Shown here piece by piece: positions 9,791 through 22,194 of a stretch of DNA of 64,000 bases. Made by a program: the position numbers and the translations under genes. The number at the start of each line of letters is the position of its first letter. Position 1 is the stretch's first letter. Source of the stretch: Tillandsia leiboldiana (Eukaryota; Streptophyta; Magnoliopsida; Poales; Bromeliaceae). The DNA lies in NCBI GenBank assembly GCA_029204045.2, contig JAQNDB010000273.1:25001-89000 (forward strand), written 5' to 3'. A model generated the notes under the pieces. That model did no database searches. It was not told where the DNA came from and saw nothing but the letters and a program-made list of their open reading frames with translations.

Positions 9791-12600
9791 CCAGCACCAG
9801 GCAGCAAGGGGAATTGACAAAAAAAAAAAAAAGAGAAGAGAAGAAGAAAAAGAGAAGAAATGAGAAGGAAAAGAAAAGAAGAAAAGAAGAAAGAAGAAAA
9901 TTTCTTCTTCTTTTCTTTGCAAGATTAGTGATTGGGGGAAATTGCCCAAAATCGGTAATTGGGGGAAATTGCCCAAATTGAGTTTCTCTCCAATTTTTTA
10001 ATGCAAATTCTTGATTTTGCCAATATGCAAAATCGGTAATTGGGGGAAATTGCTCAAATTGAGCTTTTCTAAAAATTTTGAGGGCATTTTGACCCCGGAT
10101 CGAGTTGAGCAAGTTTCTTTTTGGCAACATGCCATGGGATGATCATCTTTCTCCCATTTCTGTAAACCAATCAAAAAGTAGCCTTTTTGTGGGGAAAAGT
10201 GATCTAATAGGGGTTTTCCCTTTTTTCTTGTCAAAAAGGGGTTAGTTTACCGCCTTATTGAATTTAGTGAATCACGTAAAAGCAATTGCTTTATCTTTTG
10301 CCTTCCTTACAATGTAGGGAAGCCTCGCGGATCCAAGGAGCTGAGATTGTCTCCTTCAAGGACCAAAAGAACACACCGAGGTGGGGGATTCTACCGAAAA
10401 TGGGTGACCTCTCCACTTTTTCCTCTGCTTTTGAATTTGAAGCATTATAGTAAGCATGCTAGTGTAGTGTAATTTTAATTGTGATTATGAATGATGGAAA
10501 AAGGAAAATAGATGATGTATTTACATATTTAAATGAATATAGAGGGAAATGAAATTTTGATTTATCTACATAGACGATGAATATTATTCATGATTGAGAT
10601 GAAAATAATCGCATGCATAAGAAGGGATTTATTATTTCATGATTGTGATCATGTTAGGGTATAGCCCTAGGAATCATGTGAAAGCATAAGGAAAAGGACA
10701 TGTTGGTAGTAAGACTAGGAGAAAACTTAGACTCAGGGTTAATGAGTGGATCAAACTTAGAAGTTTATCTTAGGATTGAATGAGTGGCATTATCTTAGGA
10801 GATAACCTAAGGACTTTGGATAGAGTGATCAACATAGAGTCAAGGACTCTAGGATGAGCATGATATAAGACTTAGGTAAAGGAAACCTAAGGTAAGTTAG
10901 TGAGTTGAGAATAGACTAGTCAACATAGAGTCAAGGAACTCTAGGTTAAACGTGATATGAAACTTAGGTAAGAGAACCTAAGGTGAACTAGTAGAGTTAT
11001 ACTCACAGAAAATGGATTAGAGTTAAGTTAACTCTAAATGCAAGGTGCAACAGGTAAATAGAGATAATGTAACTCCAGGTTCGGCAAAAAAAAGAGTATG
11101 TGGCCACAAAGTTTAATGAATTAAACTGATAGCAAAGTGATCAACTTAGAGTCAAACTCTAAGGAAAGGTTTGTGTAATCACAAAGTCAAAAAGCTAAAT
11201 AATACAACCCTAGAGTGGGTCATAGGGTGCCTGGGCAAATGGACAGCAACTTTAACTTCAATCTGAGGTAAATAAATGAAAGGGAATGATAAGAGTCCAA
11301 GAGACCCTCTGGTTATCCTTATGGCGAGACCTAAGATAAGAGGTAATTAATGCAAAAGGCAAAGTTTAAAAGTAAGCTAAAAGAGGCTTAATAACCAAGA
11401 CAAGCAAATTGCTTAAGATAAAAGGGAACAGAAAGAGAATGTAACAGACGCCTTCGAATTTGAGACTCGTCATGTGGAGCAGGACTCCCTGGGCAGTGAC
11501 CCGTCGGATGAGGTACTTTCGAAAGGCTTAAAGTGAAAGCAATGAGCTAAATGCTCAAGGGAAAGAGAAAGAGATTTGCCAGTGGCAAAAAGGGAGCTAT
11601 AAGCTCGAATAAGAAAGGAAAGCAAGTGTTCAAAGGCAAAGAGGCTAAGAACTAAAGTAAAAAGAGAAAGAAAAAGAAAAGAAAAGAAAGAAAATATAAA
11701 GATAAAACGAGCGTACCTTCGGGGGTAAAAAGTAGCCTTGTCGGAGCCATGGGCAGTGTCCCTCTCCCGGGCAGTGACCCGTAGGACAAGTTCCCCGTTG
11801 GGCGGGGTAGCACTTGCGGGTGTTATCGGCAACCTTAGAAATCTTATCTTATGGTAGCAGGACTACCGGGCTGGGGCCCGTTGGATAAGAATTTCTGAGG
11901 GTTAACTTGAACTAAAGCACCAAAATTTAAAGAATAAAGAAAAATAGAGTGGCCAAGGTGGCCGGGTTAGCTTGACCCTATATACAGCGGCATAGTGGCC
12001 GAGTTGGTGCTTAGTAGCCTAGTATGGCTAGACAGAGTAGTGCTGGATCGATGAGTATACAGATAGTGATATATATATATAGCTTAGCCGCATTTTGATA
12101 TTGAGGATTTTAGATTTCCTAGCATACTATTGTTATTGCTTCCATTGGACCAAGTAGTGTAGGACACTTTTTCTCAGTGGTTGAACCCACTGGGAACTCT
12201 GTCGGAGTTCTCACACCCCTTGGGTGACCCCCCCCACAGGTTCAGGTATGGATACAGCGGTCGAGACGGTTCAGATGCAGACGGCGATGCATACGACAGG
12301 GGCAAGAGCCCAGCAGCATAGAGACCTAGAGGGCCTAACAGAGGTACCCCTTTTTATATATTTCTTGAGTGAACCTTGTATGGTGAGGAAATTTATGTAA
12401 AGGAATTGTAATAATTTTATTTGCAAGTTCAGAAATGTAAAGTGTAATAAATTTAAGTTATGGTTCACTCTTGTATGCTTTCATTTCCGCATTAACTATT
12501 TGTTATTGAATGAAAGTTTTAAATTTGTAGTGATTTTTAGTACTCTGATATTGAGCTTCCGCATACACTTGTTGTGTTATTATGGATGTTACCGTTCCTT

Positions 12601-12625
12601 TCGGGTAGGAAAAGGTCTTACCCGA
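12601..12625 (+). other. LTR-terminal stem-loop, LARD copies
   Basis: TCGGGTA (12601-12607) pairs perfectly with TACCCGA (12619-12625). GGCGGGTCTGTTGGCG and the LTR terminus follow. The 3' LTR copy is at 19510-19534. Confidence 0.6.
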
Positions 12626-12690
12626 TTGGCGGGTCTGTTGGCGTGCCCGAACCGTACAAATTGGCGGACTCGGGGCGTGACAGATTAGAG

Positions 12691-12703
12691 TGGTATCAGA
12701 GCC
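12691..12703 (+). other. Primer binding site of the LARD-like element
   Basis: TGGTATCAGAGCC, complementary to the 3' end of plant initiator Met tRNA, lies 8 bases after the 5' LTR end. It fixes the element's orientation. Confidence 0.85.
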
Positions 12704-14865
12704 TAGGAATAGTCCTAGGTGGTTAGTGAACCTTAGGGAGACCCTAGGGATTAGCACGAGAGAGTGTGTAGATTTTTGGGTGAAAGTATTTGATTGGTTA
12801 TTGTTGCTCCCAAAAAGGATATTGGGACTGATTGAGGGCGACGAGCTTTCATTCTTCAGATATTACGTTGGCGGCCGACAACGTAATGTTGGAGATGAAA
12901 GGGAGTACCCTCTTATACTTTCGCATGATTGGGTTGACGAGCCTTTTTGTCGATATATAGACTGTGCGTTGCTCAAACGGCTAAGTTTGGGCTGGTTGTT
13001 TCGTTGTGGTGTGCATATTAGCGATGAAACCACATAGGGAGACGCATCTGTATTGACTCGAGTCACGAGAGGGCTCGGGGTCAAACGAGGTACACGAGCT
13101 GCGATAGCAGGTGACCGCACTTGTTGGTGTGGTCCAGCAGTAGGTCAAGCTTCTTGCCGTCAGCGGAAATTCCCCGCCGACAGGAAGACAGGTTCCGACA
13201 CCTAAGAGTGGCGTTAGGGTGACAGTCGGAGCAGAACAATAGGCTCCAGTGGCTGATAGCGCAGCAAGCTGAGGCTGCATAAATGACGCATGAGTATACG
13301 GCGTCGCCGCGTTTAGGGGTGACAGTAGAGAGAGTGGCAGTGGCCGTCGAACTTTTGTCGGCGGACCCTGCACCTTCGGCATAGGGCGTTTTGGTGCTTG
13401 TGTCAGCTGGATTGCTGGCAAAGTGTGGTTAGTAGGGTCCAGTGAGAGACCCACTCACAAAGAAAATGGTGATCGCTATGTTGCGAGAACCAAGTAAGTA
13501 TGTCCTAAGGGTTAGGGCAAGAAAGTTCGCCCTGATGACAGTAGTGACGGTGTGGCGTGTTGATTGTGGCTAGGTTGCCGCATAGTAGTGTTGGTGAGGC
13601 CTAGAGTAGGCTTCAAGATGCGGGAACCTCTCGAAAGAGCGAGAGTTTTGTGGCGCCGTTCTGATGGACCGGTGTAATGGCAAGGATTGCCACTGCAGGA
13701 TTTGTTAGTTAATCACCAGAGTTGGTGGACAGTTATTCGTGGTGCCTCAACCTAGTTGGGGGAGGTGTACAGGAGTCATACGCGTGTATAAGCAAGTTGC
13801 TTAACACTAGATATTTGCGAGTTAGCATAGGGGCGCTGGAGGCCCAACTGTTTGGGTGCTCATGGAGCACAAGTATCATTTAGCCAGAGAGAGCTGATTA
13901 GGTGGCGTGTGAGCCTTTGCCCTGTGTGGCCAGAGTGGATACAGAGTTCGGGTCGTAGATTGACGACTAGTTGTTGGTTTTGCTTAGTGAGCATAGTGGT
14001 CGCGTGGCGACGATTAGCGGGTTCGCTTGTGGACGATCCGTGCCTGAACCATGTTTGTGGACTGTGGGCCAGTAGCTCAGTGGGCAGGCGCAGTCAGCTG
14101 TGAGAGACAGCGGCCCGAGACCTGATGGCGGGGCATGATAGAGATTTGGTCGGGGCGGTAGTCCGAGCGACGACCCAGGAACGTGAAATGCCACGTGTGA
14201 GCCTTGAGGCTGTTAGTACACCGAGAGTGTGTGATATGATCAGGCCGTAGTGCTAGGGGTGATCGAGGTTCTGTAGCTCCTAGTGGGAGTGCTGGGGTAG
14301 CAATCCTAAGTGTGGATCTACCCGTATGACGATTGGATCTTTGTGCTAGTGAGAGTCATTGTACAGTGTTGGACTAGTTGGGCTATAGGCCCCTATTGGA
14401 TCGTGGTCTGCGGACCTATTAATATACCTAGATATCGGGTTAGCTGATAACCCGTGGACATGGAGCGCTTGTAGCGTGTGTGATAGTTGAAGACTCGTGG
14501 ATTGGCCTTTACCCTCCACATTAGGTAGCGGAGCGACCGAAATATGCAGTAAATGTAATTGGTTGCAGATGCAACCTCATTGTGAAAAGTTGATGGCGGA
14601 ATTAAAGTTGAAATTTCGCAAGAAAAGACGGGGCAATTCGTGGTAATGGAGAGAGCAAGTGCTCAACTGTGCCTTTCACCTATTTGGTGAAAGTGGCCAG
14701 ACACCAGATCTGAGTTTGTCCCTGGATTAAGATTGGGATTCATGAATGAGTTGCTCATGTAGTCTCGCCGAGCAGGCAATTTGAAGTCGGTCACGATATA
14801 CAGTGAGCCCAGTAGTGAGGGCAAAATTCCTCCCTCTCGATCAAGAAGGAGTCGAGATGTGATTC

Positions 14866-14903
14866 AAGTTTCGAGGACGAAACTTATTTTAAGGGGGGTA
14901 GAA
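14866..14903 (+). other. Pre-PPT hairpin and polypurine tract
   Basis: AAGTTTCG (14866-14873) pairs with CGAAACTT (14878-14885) around AGGA. The purine tract AAGGGGGGTAGAA (14891-14903) follows and abuts the 3' LTR. Element D has the same hairpin and a related tract at 40498-40535 on the minus strand. Confidence 0.8.
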
Positions 14904-17900
14904 TGTAATGTACCAGATTTATGGTATATAAATAATATAAATAAAAATGGTATGAAATACTATTTTTATTGGATTCGGAGAAAAGTGCTAAATTATGGTT
15001 TATTCAAAATAGGGGAGAGTGTAGTACATCGATTTCCGCGAAAAGGCGAAATTCAGCAAAAATACTTGTAACGCATTTCAAATGTAATTACAAGTGAGTT
15101 GGAAGCATTTCGAATCGATGCAAAAGTTATCGAGTCGAAAAGTGAGTTGGAGTTGAGAATTTGAAGCTTCAATTGTGAAGCTTAGGTCATTGTTTGGCGA
15201 TTTACGCAAAAAGTGCAAAATTCAGCAAAAAAACTTGTAACACATTTCAAATGTAATTACAAGTGAGTTGGAAGCATTTCGAATCGATACAAAAGCCATC
15301 GAGTCGAAAAGTGAGTTGTAGTTGGAAATCGAAGCTTCAAGCTTGTAAAAGGTAGACCCACGTTTGCCGAATTCGCAAAATGGCGAAATGCAGCGAGAAG
15401 ACTTGTAACATGTTTTAAATATGATTACAGTTGAGTTCGGTGCGTTTCGGGCTGACGCGAAGGGCATCGGGTCGAAAAGTGACTTGAACCACGAGGACTT
15501 AGCAAATTCTGGAATTTCTGAAATTTGTGATCATGAAGCCTTTTCGGGGCTCTCTTTCGAGGGCTTAGAGTGGCCGAAATATTTAAAAGAAATCGTGGGA
15601 TGTCTCACAAAAGTTTTCTGATTAAAAGGGATGAAAATCCTAGGTGAGCGATTAAGGAAAAATTGGAGAATGAAGCGAAGAAAAATGCTTCGTGAATTCT
15701 GAAACTGCAGTTTTTGACAGTGCAGTTGATCCCGAAGCCTTTTCGGGACTCTCTTTCGAGGGCTTAGAGTGGCCCAAAAATTTAAAAGAAATCGTGGAGT
15801 GTCTCACAAAAGTTTTCTGATTAAAAGGGGTGAAAAACCTTGGTGAGCAATTAAGGAAAAATTGGAGAACGAAGAGAAGAAAAATGCTTCGTGAATTCTG
15901 AAACTGCAGTTTTTGACAGTGCAGTTGATCGCGAAGCTTTTTCAGGGCCGTCTTTCGAGGGCTTAGAGTAGTCCAAAAATTTAAACAAAATTGTGAAAAG
16001 TTTAATAAAAATTTGTAGATTAAAGACGGGAAGAAAAATTACGATTTTGATTTCCCAGTTGGCGGCAAAACGGAGAAAGAGGGCTATCCGAATTTCCTTT
16101 CTACAGGAAAATGCTGCAGAAATTGAGGGCAGTTTTGGATTTTTTTTTGAAATTGGGGGGCAAATGAGTAAATTCATCCCCCCAACCACCACCTGCAGAG
16201 ATTAAATGCTCTCTCTCTCTCCCACTTGAACCCTCACTCTCTCTCTCTCTCTCTCTCTCCCTCTCTCTGTTTGAGCATGAAACGAAAGAAGAAGGAGAAG
16301 AAGAAAAAGAAGAAAGAAGAGAAAGAAGAAAGGAGAAGAAGAGAAGAAGAAGAAGATGGCTAACTCTCTCTCTCCCTCTCCCTCTCAGTTTTTTTTTGTT
16401 ATGGTGCTGTTCTCTCTCTCTCTCTCACTCTAACCTCTGCTAGCAGCAGCAGCTTGTGCTGCTGCTGCCAGCAGGGCCTGCAGCAGCAGCTCTAGCTGCT
16501 GCTGCCAGCAATGCCACCAGCAGCAGCAGCTTGAGCTGCTGCTGCTGGCTGGGCCACCAGCAGCAGCAGCTCGAGCTGCTGCTGGTGGGGCTAGCAGCAG
16601 CAGCTCTAGCTGCTGCTGCCAGCAATGCCAGCAGCAGCAGCATGGGCTGCTGCTGCTAGGGCCTGCAGCAGCAGCATTGGCTGCTGCTGCTAGGGCCAGC
16701 ACCAGGCAGCAAGGGGAATTGACAAAAAAAAAAAAAGAGAAGAGAAGAAGAAAAAGAGAAGAAATGAGAAGGAAAAGAAAAGAAGAAAAGAAGAAAGAAG
16801 AAAATTTCTTCTTCTTTTCTTTGCAAGATTAGTGATTGGGGGAAATTGCCCAAAATCGGTAATTGGGGGAAATTGCCCAAATTGAGTTTCTCTCCAATTT
16901 TTTAATGCAAATTCTTGATTTTGCCAATATGCAAAATCGGTAATTGGGGGGAAATTGCTCAAATTGAGCTTTTCTAAAAATTTTGAGGGCATTTTGACCC
17001 CGGATCGAGTTGAGCAAGTTTCTTTTTGGCAACATGCCATGGGATGATCATCTTTCTCCCATTTCTGTAAACCAATCAAAAAGTAGCCTTTTTGTGGGGA
17101 AAAGTGATCTAATAGGGGTTTTCCCTTTTTTCTTGTCAAAAAGGGGTTAGTTCACCGCCTTATTGAATTTAGTGAATCACGTAAAAGCAATTGCTTTATC
17201 TTTTGCCTTCCTTACAATGTAGGGAAGCCTCGCAGATCCAAGGAGCTGAGATTGTCTCCTTCAAGGACCAAAAGAACACACCGAGGTGGGGGATTCTACC
17301 GAAAATGGGTGACCTCTCCACTTTTTCCTCTGCTTTTGATTTTGAAGCATTATAGTAAGCATGCTAGTGTAGTGTAATTTTAATTGTGATTATGAATGAT
17401 GGAAAAAGGAAAATAGATGATGTATTTACATGTTTAAATGAATATAGAGGGAAATGAAATTTTGATTTATCTACATAGACGATGAATATTATTCATGATT
17501 GAGATGAAAATAATCGCATGCATAAGAAGGGATTTATTATTTCATGATTGTGATCATGTTAGGGTATAGCCCTAGGAATCATGTGAAAGCATAAGGAAAA
17601 GGACATGTTGGTAGTAAGACTAGGAGAAAACTTAGACTCAGGGTTAATGAGTGGATCAAACTTAGAAGTTTATCCTAGGATTGAATGAGTGGCATTATCT
17701 TAGGAGATAACCTAAGGACTTTGGATAGAGTGATCAACATAGAGTCAAGGACTCTAGGATGAGCATGATATAAGACTTAGGTAAAGGAAACCTAAGGTAA
17801 GTTAGTGAGTTGAGAATAGACTAGTCAACATAGAGTCAAGGAACTCTAGGTTAAACGTGATATGAAACTTAGGTAAGAGAACCTAAGGTGAACTAGTAGA

Positions 17901-19591
17901 GTTATACTCACAGAAAATGGATTAGAGTTAAGTTAACTCTAAATGCAAGGTGCAACAGGTAAATAGAGATAATGTAACTCCAGGTTCGGCAAAGAAAAGA
18001 GTATGTGGCCACAAAGTTTAATGAATTAAACTGATAGCAAAGTGATCAACTTAGAGTCAAACTCTAAGGAAAAGTTTGTGTAATCACAAAGTCAAAAAGC
18101 TAAATAATACAACCCTAGAGTGGGTCATAGGGTGCCTGGGCAAATGGACAGCAACTTTAACTTCAATCTGAGGTAAATAAATGAAAGGGAATGATAAGAG
18201 TCCAAGAGACCCTCTGGTTATCCTTATGGCGAGACCTAAGATAAGAGGTAATTAATGCAAAAGGCAAAGTTTAAAAGTAAGCTAAAAGAGGCTTAATAAC
18301 CAAGACAAGCAAATTGCTTAAGATAAAAGGGAACAGAAAGAGAATGTAACAGACGCCTTCGAATTTGAGACTCGTCATGTGGAGCAGGACTCCCTGGGCA
18401 GTGACCCGTCGGATGAGGTACTTTCGAAAGGCTTAAAGTGAAAGCAATGAGCTAAATGCTCAAGGGAAAGAGAAAGAGATTTGCCAGTGGCAAAAAGGGA
18501 GCTATAAGCTCGAATAAGAAAGGAAAGCAAGTGTTCAAAGGCAAAGAGGCTAAGAACTAAAGTAAAAAGAGAAAGAAAAAGAAAAGAAAAGAAAGAAAAT
18601 ATAAAGATAAAACGAGCGTACCTTCGGGGGTAAAAAGTAGCCTTGTCGGAGCCATGGGCAGTGTCCCTCTCCCGGGCAGTGACCCGTAGGACAAGTTCCC
18701 CGTTGGGCGGGGTAGCACTTGCGGGTGTTATCGGCAACCTTAGAAATCTTATCTTATGGTAGCAGGACTACCGGGCTGGGGCCCGTTGGATAAGAATTTC
18801 TGAGGGTTAACTTGAACTAAAGCACCAAAATTTAAAGAATAAAGAAAAATAGAGTGGCCAAGGTGGCCGGGTTAGCTTGACCCTATATACAGCGGCATAG
18901 TGGCCGAGTTGGTGCTTAGTAGCCTAGTATGGCTAGACAGAGTAGTGCTGGATCGATGAGTATACAGATAGTGATATATATATATATATAGCTTAGCCGC
19001 ATTTTGATATTGAGGATTTTAGATTTCCTAGCATACTATTGTTATTGCTTCCATTGGACCAAGTGGTGTAGGACACTTTTTCTCAGTGGTTGAACCCACT
19101 GGGAACTCTGTCGGAGTTCTCACACCCCTTGGGTGACCCCCCCCACAGGTTCAGGTATGGATACAGCGGTCGAGACGGTTCAGATGCAGACGGCGAGGCA
19201 TACGACAGGGGCAAGAGCCCAGCAGCATAGAGACCTAGAGGGCCTAGCAGAGGTACCCCTTTTTATATATTTCTTGAGTGAACCTTGTATGGTGAGGAAA
19301 TTTATGTAAAGGAATTGTAATAATTTTATTTGCAAGTTCAGAAATGTAAAGTGTAATAAATTTAAGTTATGGTTCACTCTTGTATGCTTTCATTTCCGCA
19401 TTAACTATTTGTTATTGAATGAAAGTTTTAAATTTGTAGTGATTTTTAGTACTCTGATATTGAGCTTCCGCATACACTTGTTGTGTTATTATGGATGTTA
19501 CCGTTCCTTTCGGGTAGGAAAAGGTCTTACCCGATTGGCGGGTCTGTTGGCGTGCCCGAACCGTACAAATTGGCGGACTCGGGGCGTGACA
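14904..19591 (+). repeat. LARD-like element 3' LTR
   Basis: 4688 bp, matching the 5' LTR in order. Differences are scattered substitutions, a 28-bp shorter CAG cluster and a longer TA run near 18976. It ends GCGTGACA, and LTR A3 resumes at 19592. Confidence 0.88.
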
Positions 19592-20146
19592 GTTACTGTT
19601 CCGGTCGGCGGGCAGCGCCGGCGGCGACGGAGCGCGGCGGCGCAGCCGCGGGCAGCGCGGCGGGCAGAGGCACGGGCCGCCCGGTCCACGCGGCGGGCGT
19701 GCACCGGGGGCTGGACGCGTGGCGGCTTGGGAGTGGGCCGGTCCGTAGGGCGCGGTCTACAGAGAGCGCGGGGCGCACGGTGGACCGGGGTGGACACGTG
19801 GCGGCCTGTGGTTGGTGCGGTGTAGCGCGCTCGGTGCACCGAACGGGTGCGGGTGGCCTCGGGGCGCGTGCCCGACAGGGTTGGCAGGCGGCGCTGGCAG
19901 GCGGCACGTGGGCGCTGACCGCGGTTTCCCGCGCGTTGGGGGCGCCACGCGTCGGCGATGCGGTGGGCCACGTGGCGCAAGGCGATAGGCCCCTTTGGCT
20001 GTCCGCTATTTTGTGGCTACGTGGCACTGTGTGGACGATTCGGGCGTTCTACGTTTGGAGTCGCGCAGCGGATTCGGGCGCCCGAATCCTGTGTGGCGCC
20101 CGAATCTTGGGACACAATGGGAATTAAGTGGATTGTTTTCCCAGCC

Positions 20147-20156
20147 TATAAATAGG
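20147..20156 (+). promoter_or_regulatory. TATA box of LTR A3
   Basis: TATAAATAGG lies after the GC-rich U3 (19600-20010) and a GGGCGCCCGAAT palindromic word. It is the same arrangement as in A1 and A2. Confidence 0.6.
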
Positions 20157-21564
20157 CCAAGAACAGCAGCTTTTATCTCCTTTTCTGCTCATCTTCTCAC
20201 AGTCCGGTCTTCACAAGATTTCCTACTCTCCCAGAGCTGGTTCCATCTGCAGATTTCTGGATTTTTTTGCGGCACACATCCCGAGGTTTCCATTTTTACG
20301 GCACGGCGCGACGCTCGTTCATTTGTGGTCTCCTTCGTCGCGGTTTGGGTACGAGGACTCCCCCGGCTTACTCCGACCTCCGATTGAGGCGATTCTTGCG
20401 CCGTTGGATTCACGACAGGTAGGGATTCGATCTTCGTGTTTTGAGCTCCCCCTCTTTTCGAGTTTATCTTGGAGTTTCCTGAGCTTTCTTTTGACCCATT
20501 TTCGTGGGCGGAGTTTTGGACAGCACCACAGTGTTTCGGTGATAACTTTGCGCACAGGCGTCGGATTGAGGCTTGCCAATAGGCGTTTTTCATCTACACA
20601 GCGCAAGTAACATCCTCGAATTTTCTTGGATTTTTCTGGATTTTTCCCGAATGTGAAAAAGGCATTATTTTCAGTGTTAGGTGCTACAGATTTCTGTAAA
20701 AAGTTCTTTGGGGTGTTTCCCTTGTCGAATTTGTATCTCAGTGTAGGAAACTCGGATTTGAACGTGCAGGTACTCGTTTCGACCGGCTCGTCGCGAGGAT
20801 CGCGATGTTATTTTTTTGGGAATTTTTCGAGCAGAACTCACAGGTGAAAACAGGGCAACTCTGGACTGATGTGTTTTGGACAGATTTTTGTGGAGCATTG
20901 TATGTTAAATTATGTATGTTCTTTTGGGGTATGTTGTGCAGTGTTGTAGTGACTGTTTGGACCGAGCGTGGATTTCACCTTTGGACAGAGAATTAGCGCT
21001 CCAGTTGGGTGGTTGTTGCTTACCTCTATTTTGACATGCTCACTAGGATTATTAGAGTGATCTCCTTATGTTAGGATTATTGATTAACAAGTGCGGATGG
21101 AACTTATGCATGCTTGTTTGGACATATGGTTGGCTATGTTAGCGGTTAACTTTGCATGTGGAATTGAATCTTAAATTGGGACAATTAAAGTACCTTGATG
21201 GTTGGTACTGGTTGAGGATTTTATGACATGCATAGGTGGATAGTAATTCTTTATTATGGAACATGGATTATAGACATGTGTGGTTGGATAATGTTTTAGC
21301 ATGATGGTTATATCTATGCGGAGCTATTAATTGTTACACATGTGGAACCACTATTGGTCACCTTTTCTTTTATATTCCTTGAGGACATATGCATGCTTGT
21401 ATGGATATCTAGATAGGCCACTTCTTATCGCTACACTATCATGTTGGAACTTGACTTAGGAGAAACCATTTTTGCTTCTTTTCTCCTTTTCGTTAGTCAG
21501 GTGGTTCTTGTTGCTCGGGTTTGAGCAGGGGTTTGGGATAGTGTAGCCGGGGCCTGGATTGTGG

Positions 21565-21915
21565 ATTATGGGTTTTGGCGGCGACCGCGGATATTGGGCT
21601 GTTGACCGGATGTCGGTTATAGGACATCGGTGTTAGGGCATGATTATGGACTAGAGGGCTTTGTGGCAACCGCGGATTTTGGGCGGTTGACCAGATACAT
21701 ATTATTTTACCCGATTTGGATTGGGGAATTATAGCGGCTACCGCGGATAGTAGGCGGTTGACCGGATGTCAGATATGGGACATGATTGTGATTGTGGGTT
21801 ATTCCGGCGACCGCGGATATTGGGCGGTTGACCGGAGGTCGGTTGTGAGACTTGGTTGTGGATTGTGAGGTATTGCGGCGATCGCGGATTTTGGGCGATT
21901 GACCGGATGATCACT
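21565..21915 (+). repeat. GGCGGTTGACCGG repeat units in LTR A3
   Basis: About five units, each with GCGGAT, a short AT word and GGGCGGTTGACCGGA, spaced roughly 60-110 bp. The same units occur in A2 (3905-4010 and 5725-5935, reversed) and in A4 (55885-55990). They are an LTR-internal minisatellite and not a CRISPR array, because spacing and units vary. Confidence 0.7.
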
Positions 21916-22008
21916 TATGCATCAGATTGGGGATCAGTTTTCTTTTAGTGGAGGGGTGTGTTCCACTGGGGTTTTATATTGATCCAGTCCTGCTTTTGAT
22001 ACTTATCA

Positions 22009-22194
22009 CACCGGCGCGGTTATTGCCCGGTGATGCTTTCCTCGTGTGGGTCGCTCCCCTCGAGATCCCCTCCGGAGGCCGGGGCCAGACAGTTATTGAC
22101 AGTTATGCTATCACATCGGCGCGGCTTATTTGCCCGATGATGAGGGTGGCAGCAGGAGTTTTGCTATCACATCGGCGCGGCTACTTGCCCGATG
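22009..22194 (+). repeat. Three covarying hairpins in LTR A3
   Basis: CACCGG/CCGGTG at 22009-22032, CATCGG/CCGATG at 22114-22139 and again at 22170-22194. Each has a 6-bp stem and a 12- to 14-base GCGCGG-containing loop. Both arms change together between copies. Confidence 0.65.

Larger units (their letters stand above)
7968..12682 (+). repeat. LARD-like element 5' LTR
   Basis: Starts TGTAATGTACC and ends GCGTGACA. In order it holds three approximately 168-bp repeats (8098-8530), three approximately 199-bp repeats (8597-9060), a CT tract, a GA tract, a CAG/CTG palindrome cluster, an A/G-rich tract, AT-rich body and a terminal stem-loop. Open frames in it are low-complexity. Confidence 0.88.
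12683..14903 (+). other. LARD-like interior, non-coding
   Basis: 2221 bp with no gag or pol motif in any frame. The longest open frames (12690-13037, 12981-13454) show no zinc knuckle, no DTG protease motif, no YxDD RT motif and no integrase motif. Apart from the primer site and polypurine end I recognise nothing. It may serve as RNA for packaging only. Confidence 0.75.
7968..19591 (+). mobile_element. LARD-like non-autonomous gypsy element
   Basis: Two near-identical LTRs (4715 and 4688 bp) enclose only 2221 bp. The interior has an iMet primer site and a polypurine tract but no gag, protease, RT or integrase reading frame. Large LTRs with a non-coding interior are the definition of LARDs, which are known from cereals and other plants. 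The LTR end (CTCGGGGCGTGACA), the GATT spacer start before the primer site, and the hairpin plus polypurine tract match element D. A Tekay/Del-type partner probably mobilises it. Few differences separate the LTRs, so insertion was recent. No clean TSD is visible: TAGAA stands on the left and GTTAC on the right. Confidence 0.85.

Noticed and set aside
9507..10130. Leu/Ala/Ser-rich frames over the CAG/CTG cluster (also 16430-17139)
   Set aside because: Triplet-repeat artefact inside an LTR; the frames change with a 28-bp indel between the LTRs.
12067..12085. TATA box from a short TA run in the LARD LTR (also 18974-18990)
   Set aside because: A plain dinucleotide run whose length differs between the two LTRs, with no supporting context.
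12690..13454. Degenerate gag in the LARD interior
   Set aside because: No zinc knuckle, gag core words or consistent frame could be found.
19483..20127. 214-codon Arg/Gly-rich frame and its overlaps
   Set aside because: It begins in the LARD LTR and runs across the element boundary into A3, so it is chance in GC-rich U3.
21565..21915. Possible CRISPR-like array of GGCGGTTGACCGG units
   Set aside because: Spacing is irregular, the units diverge, and this is a plant LTR; it is a minisatellite.
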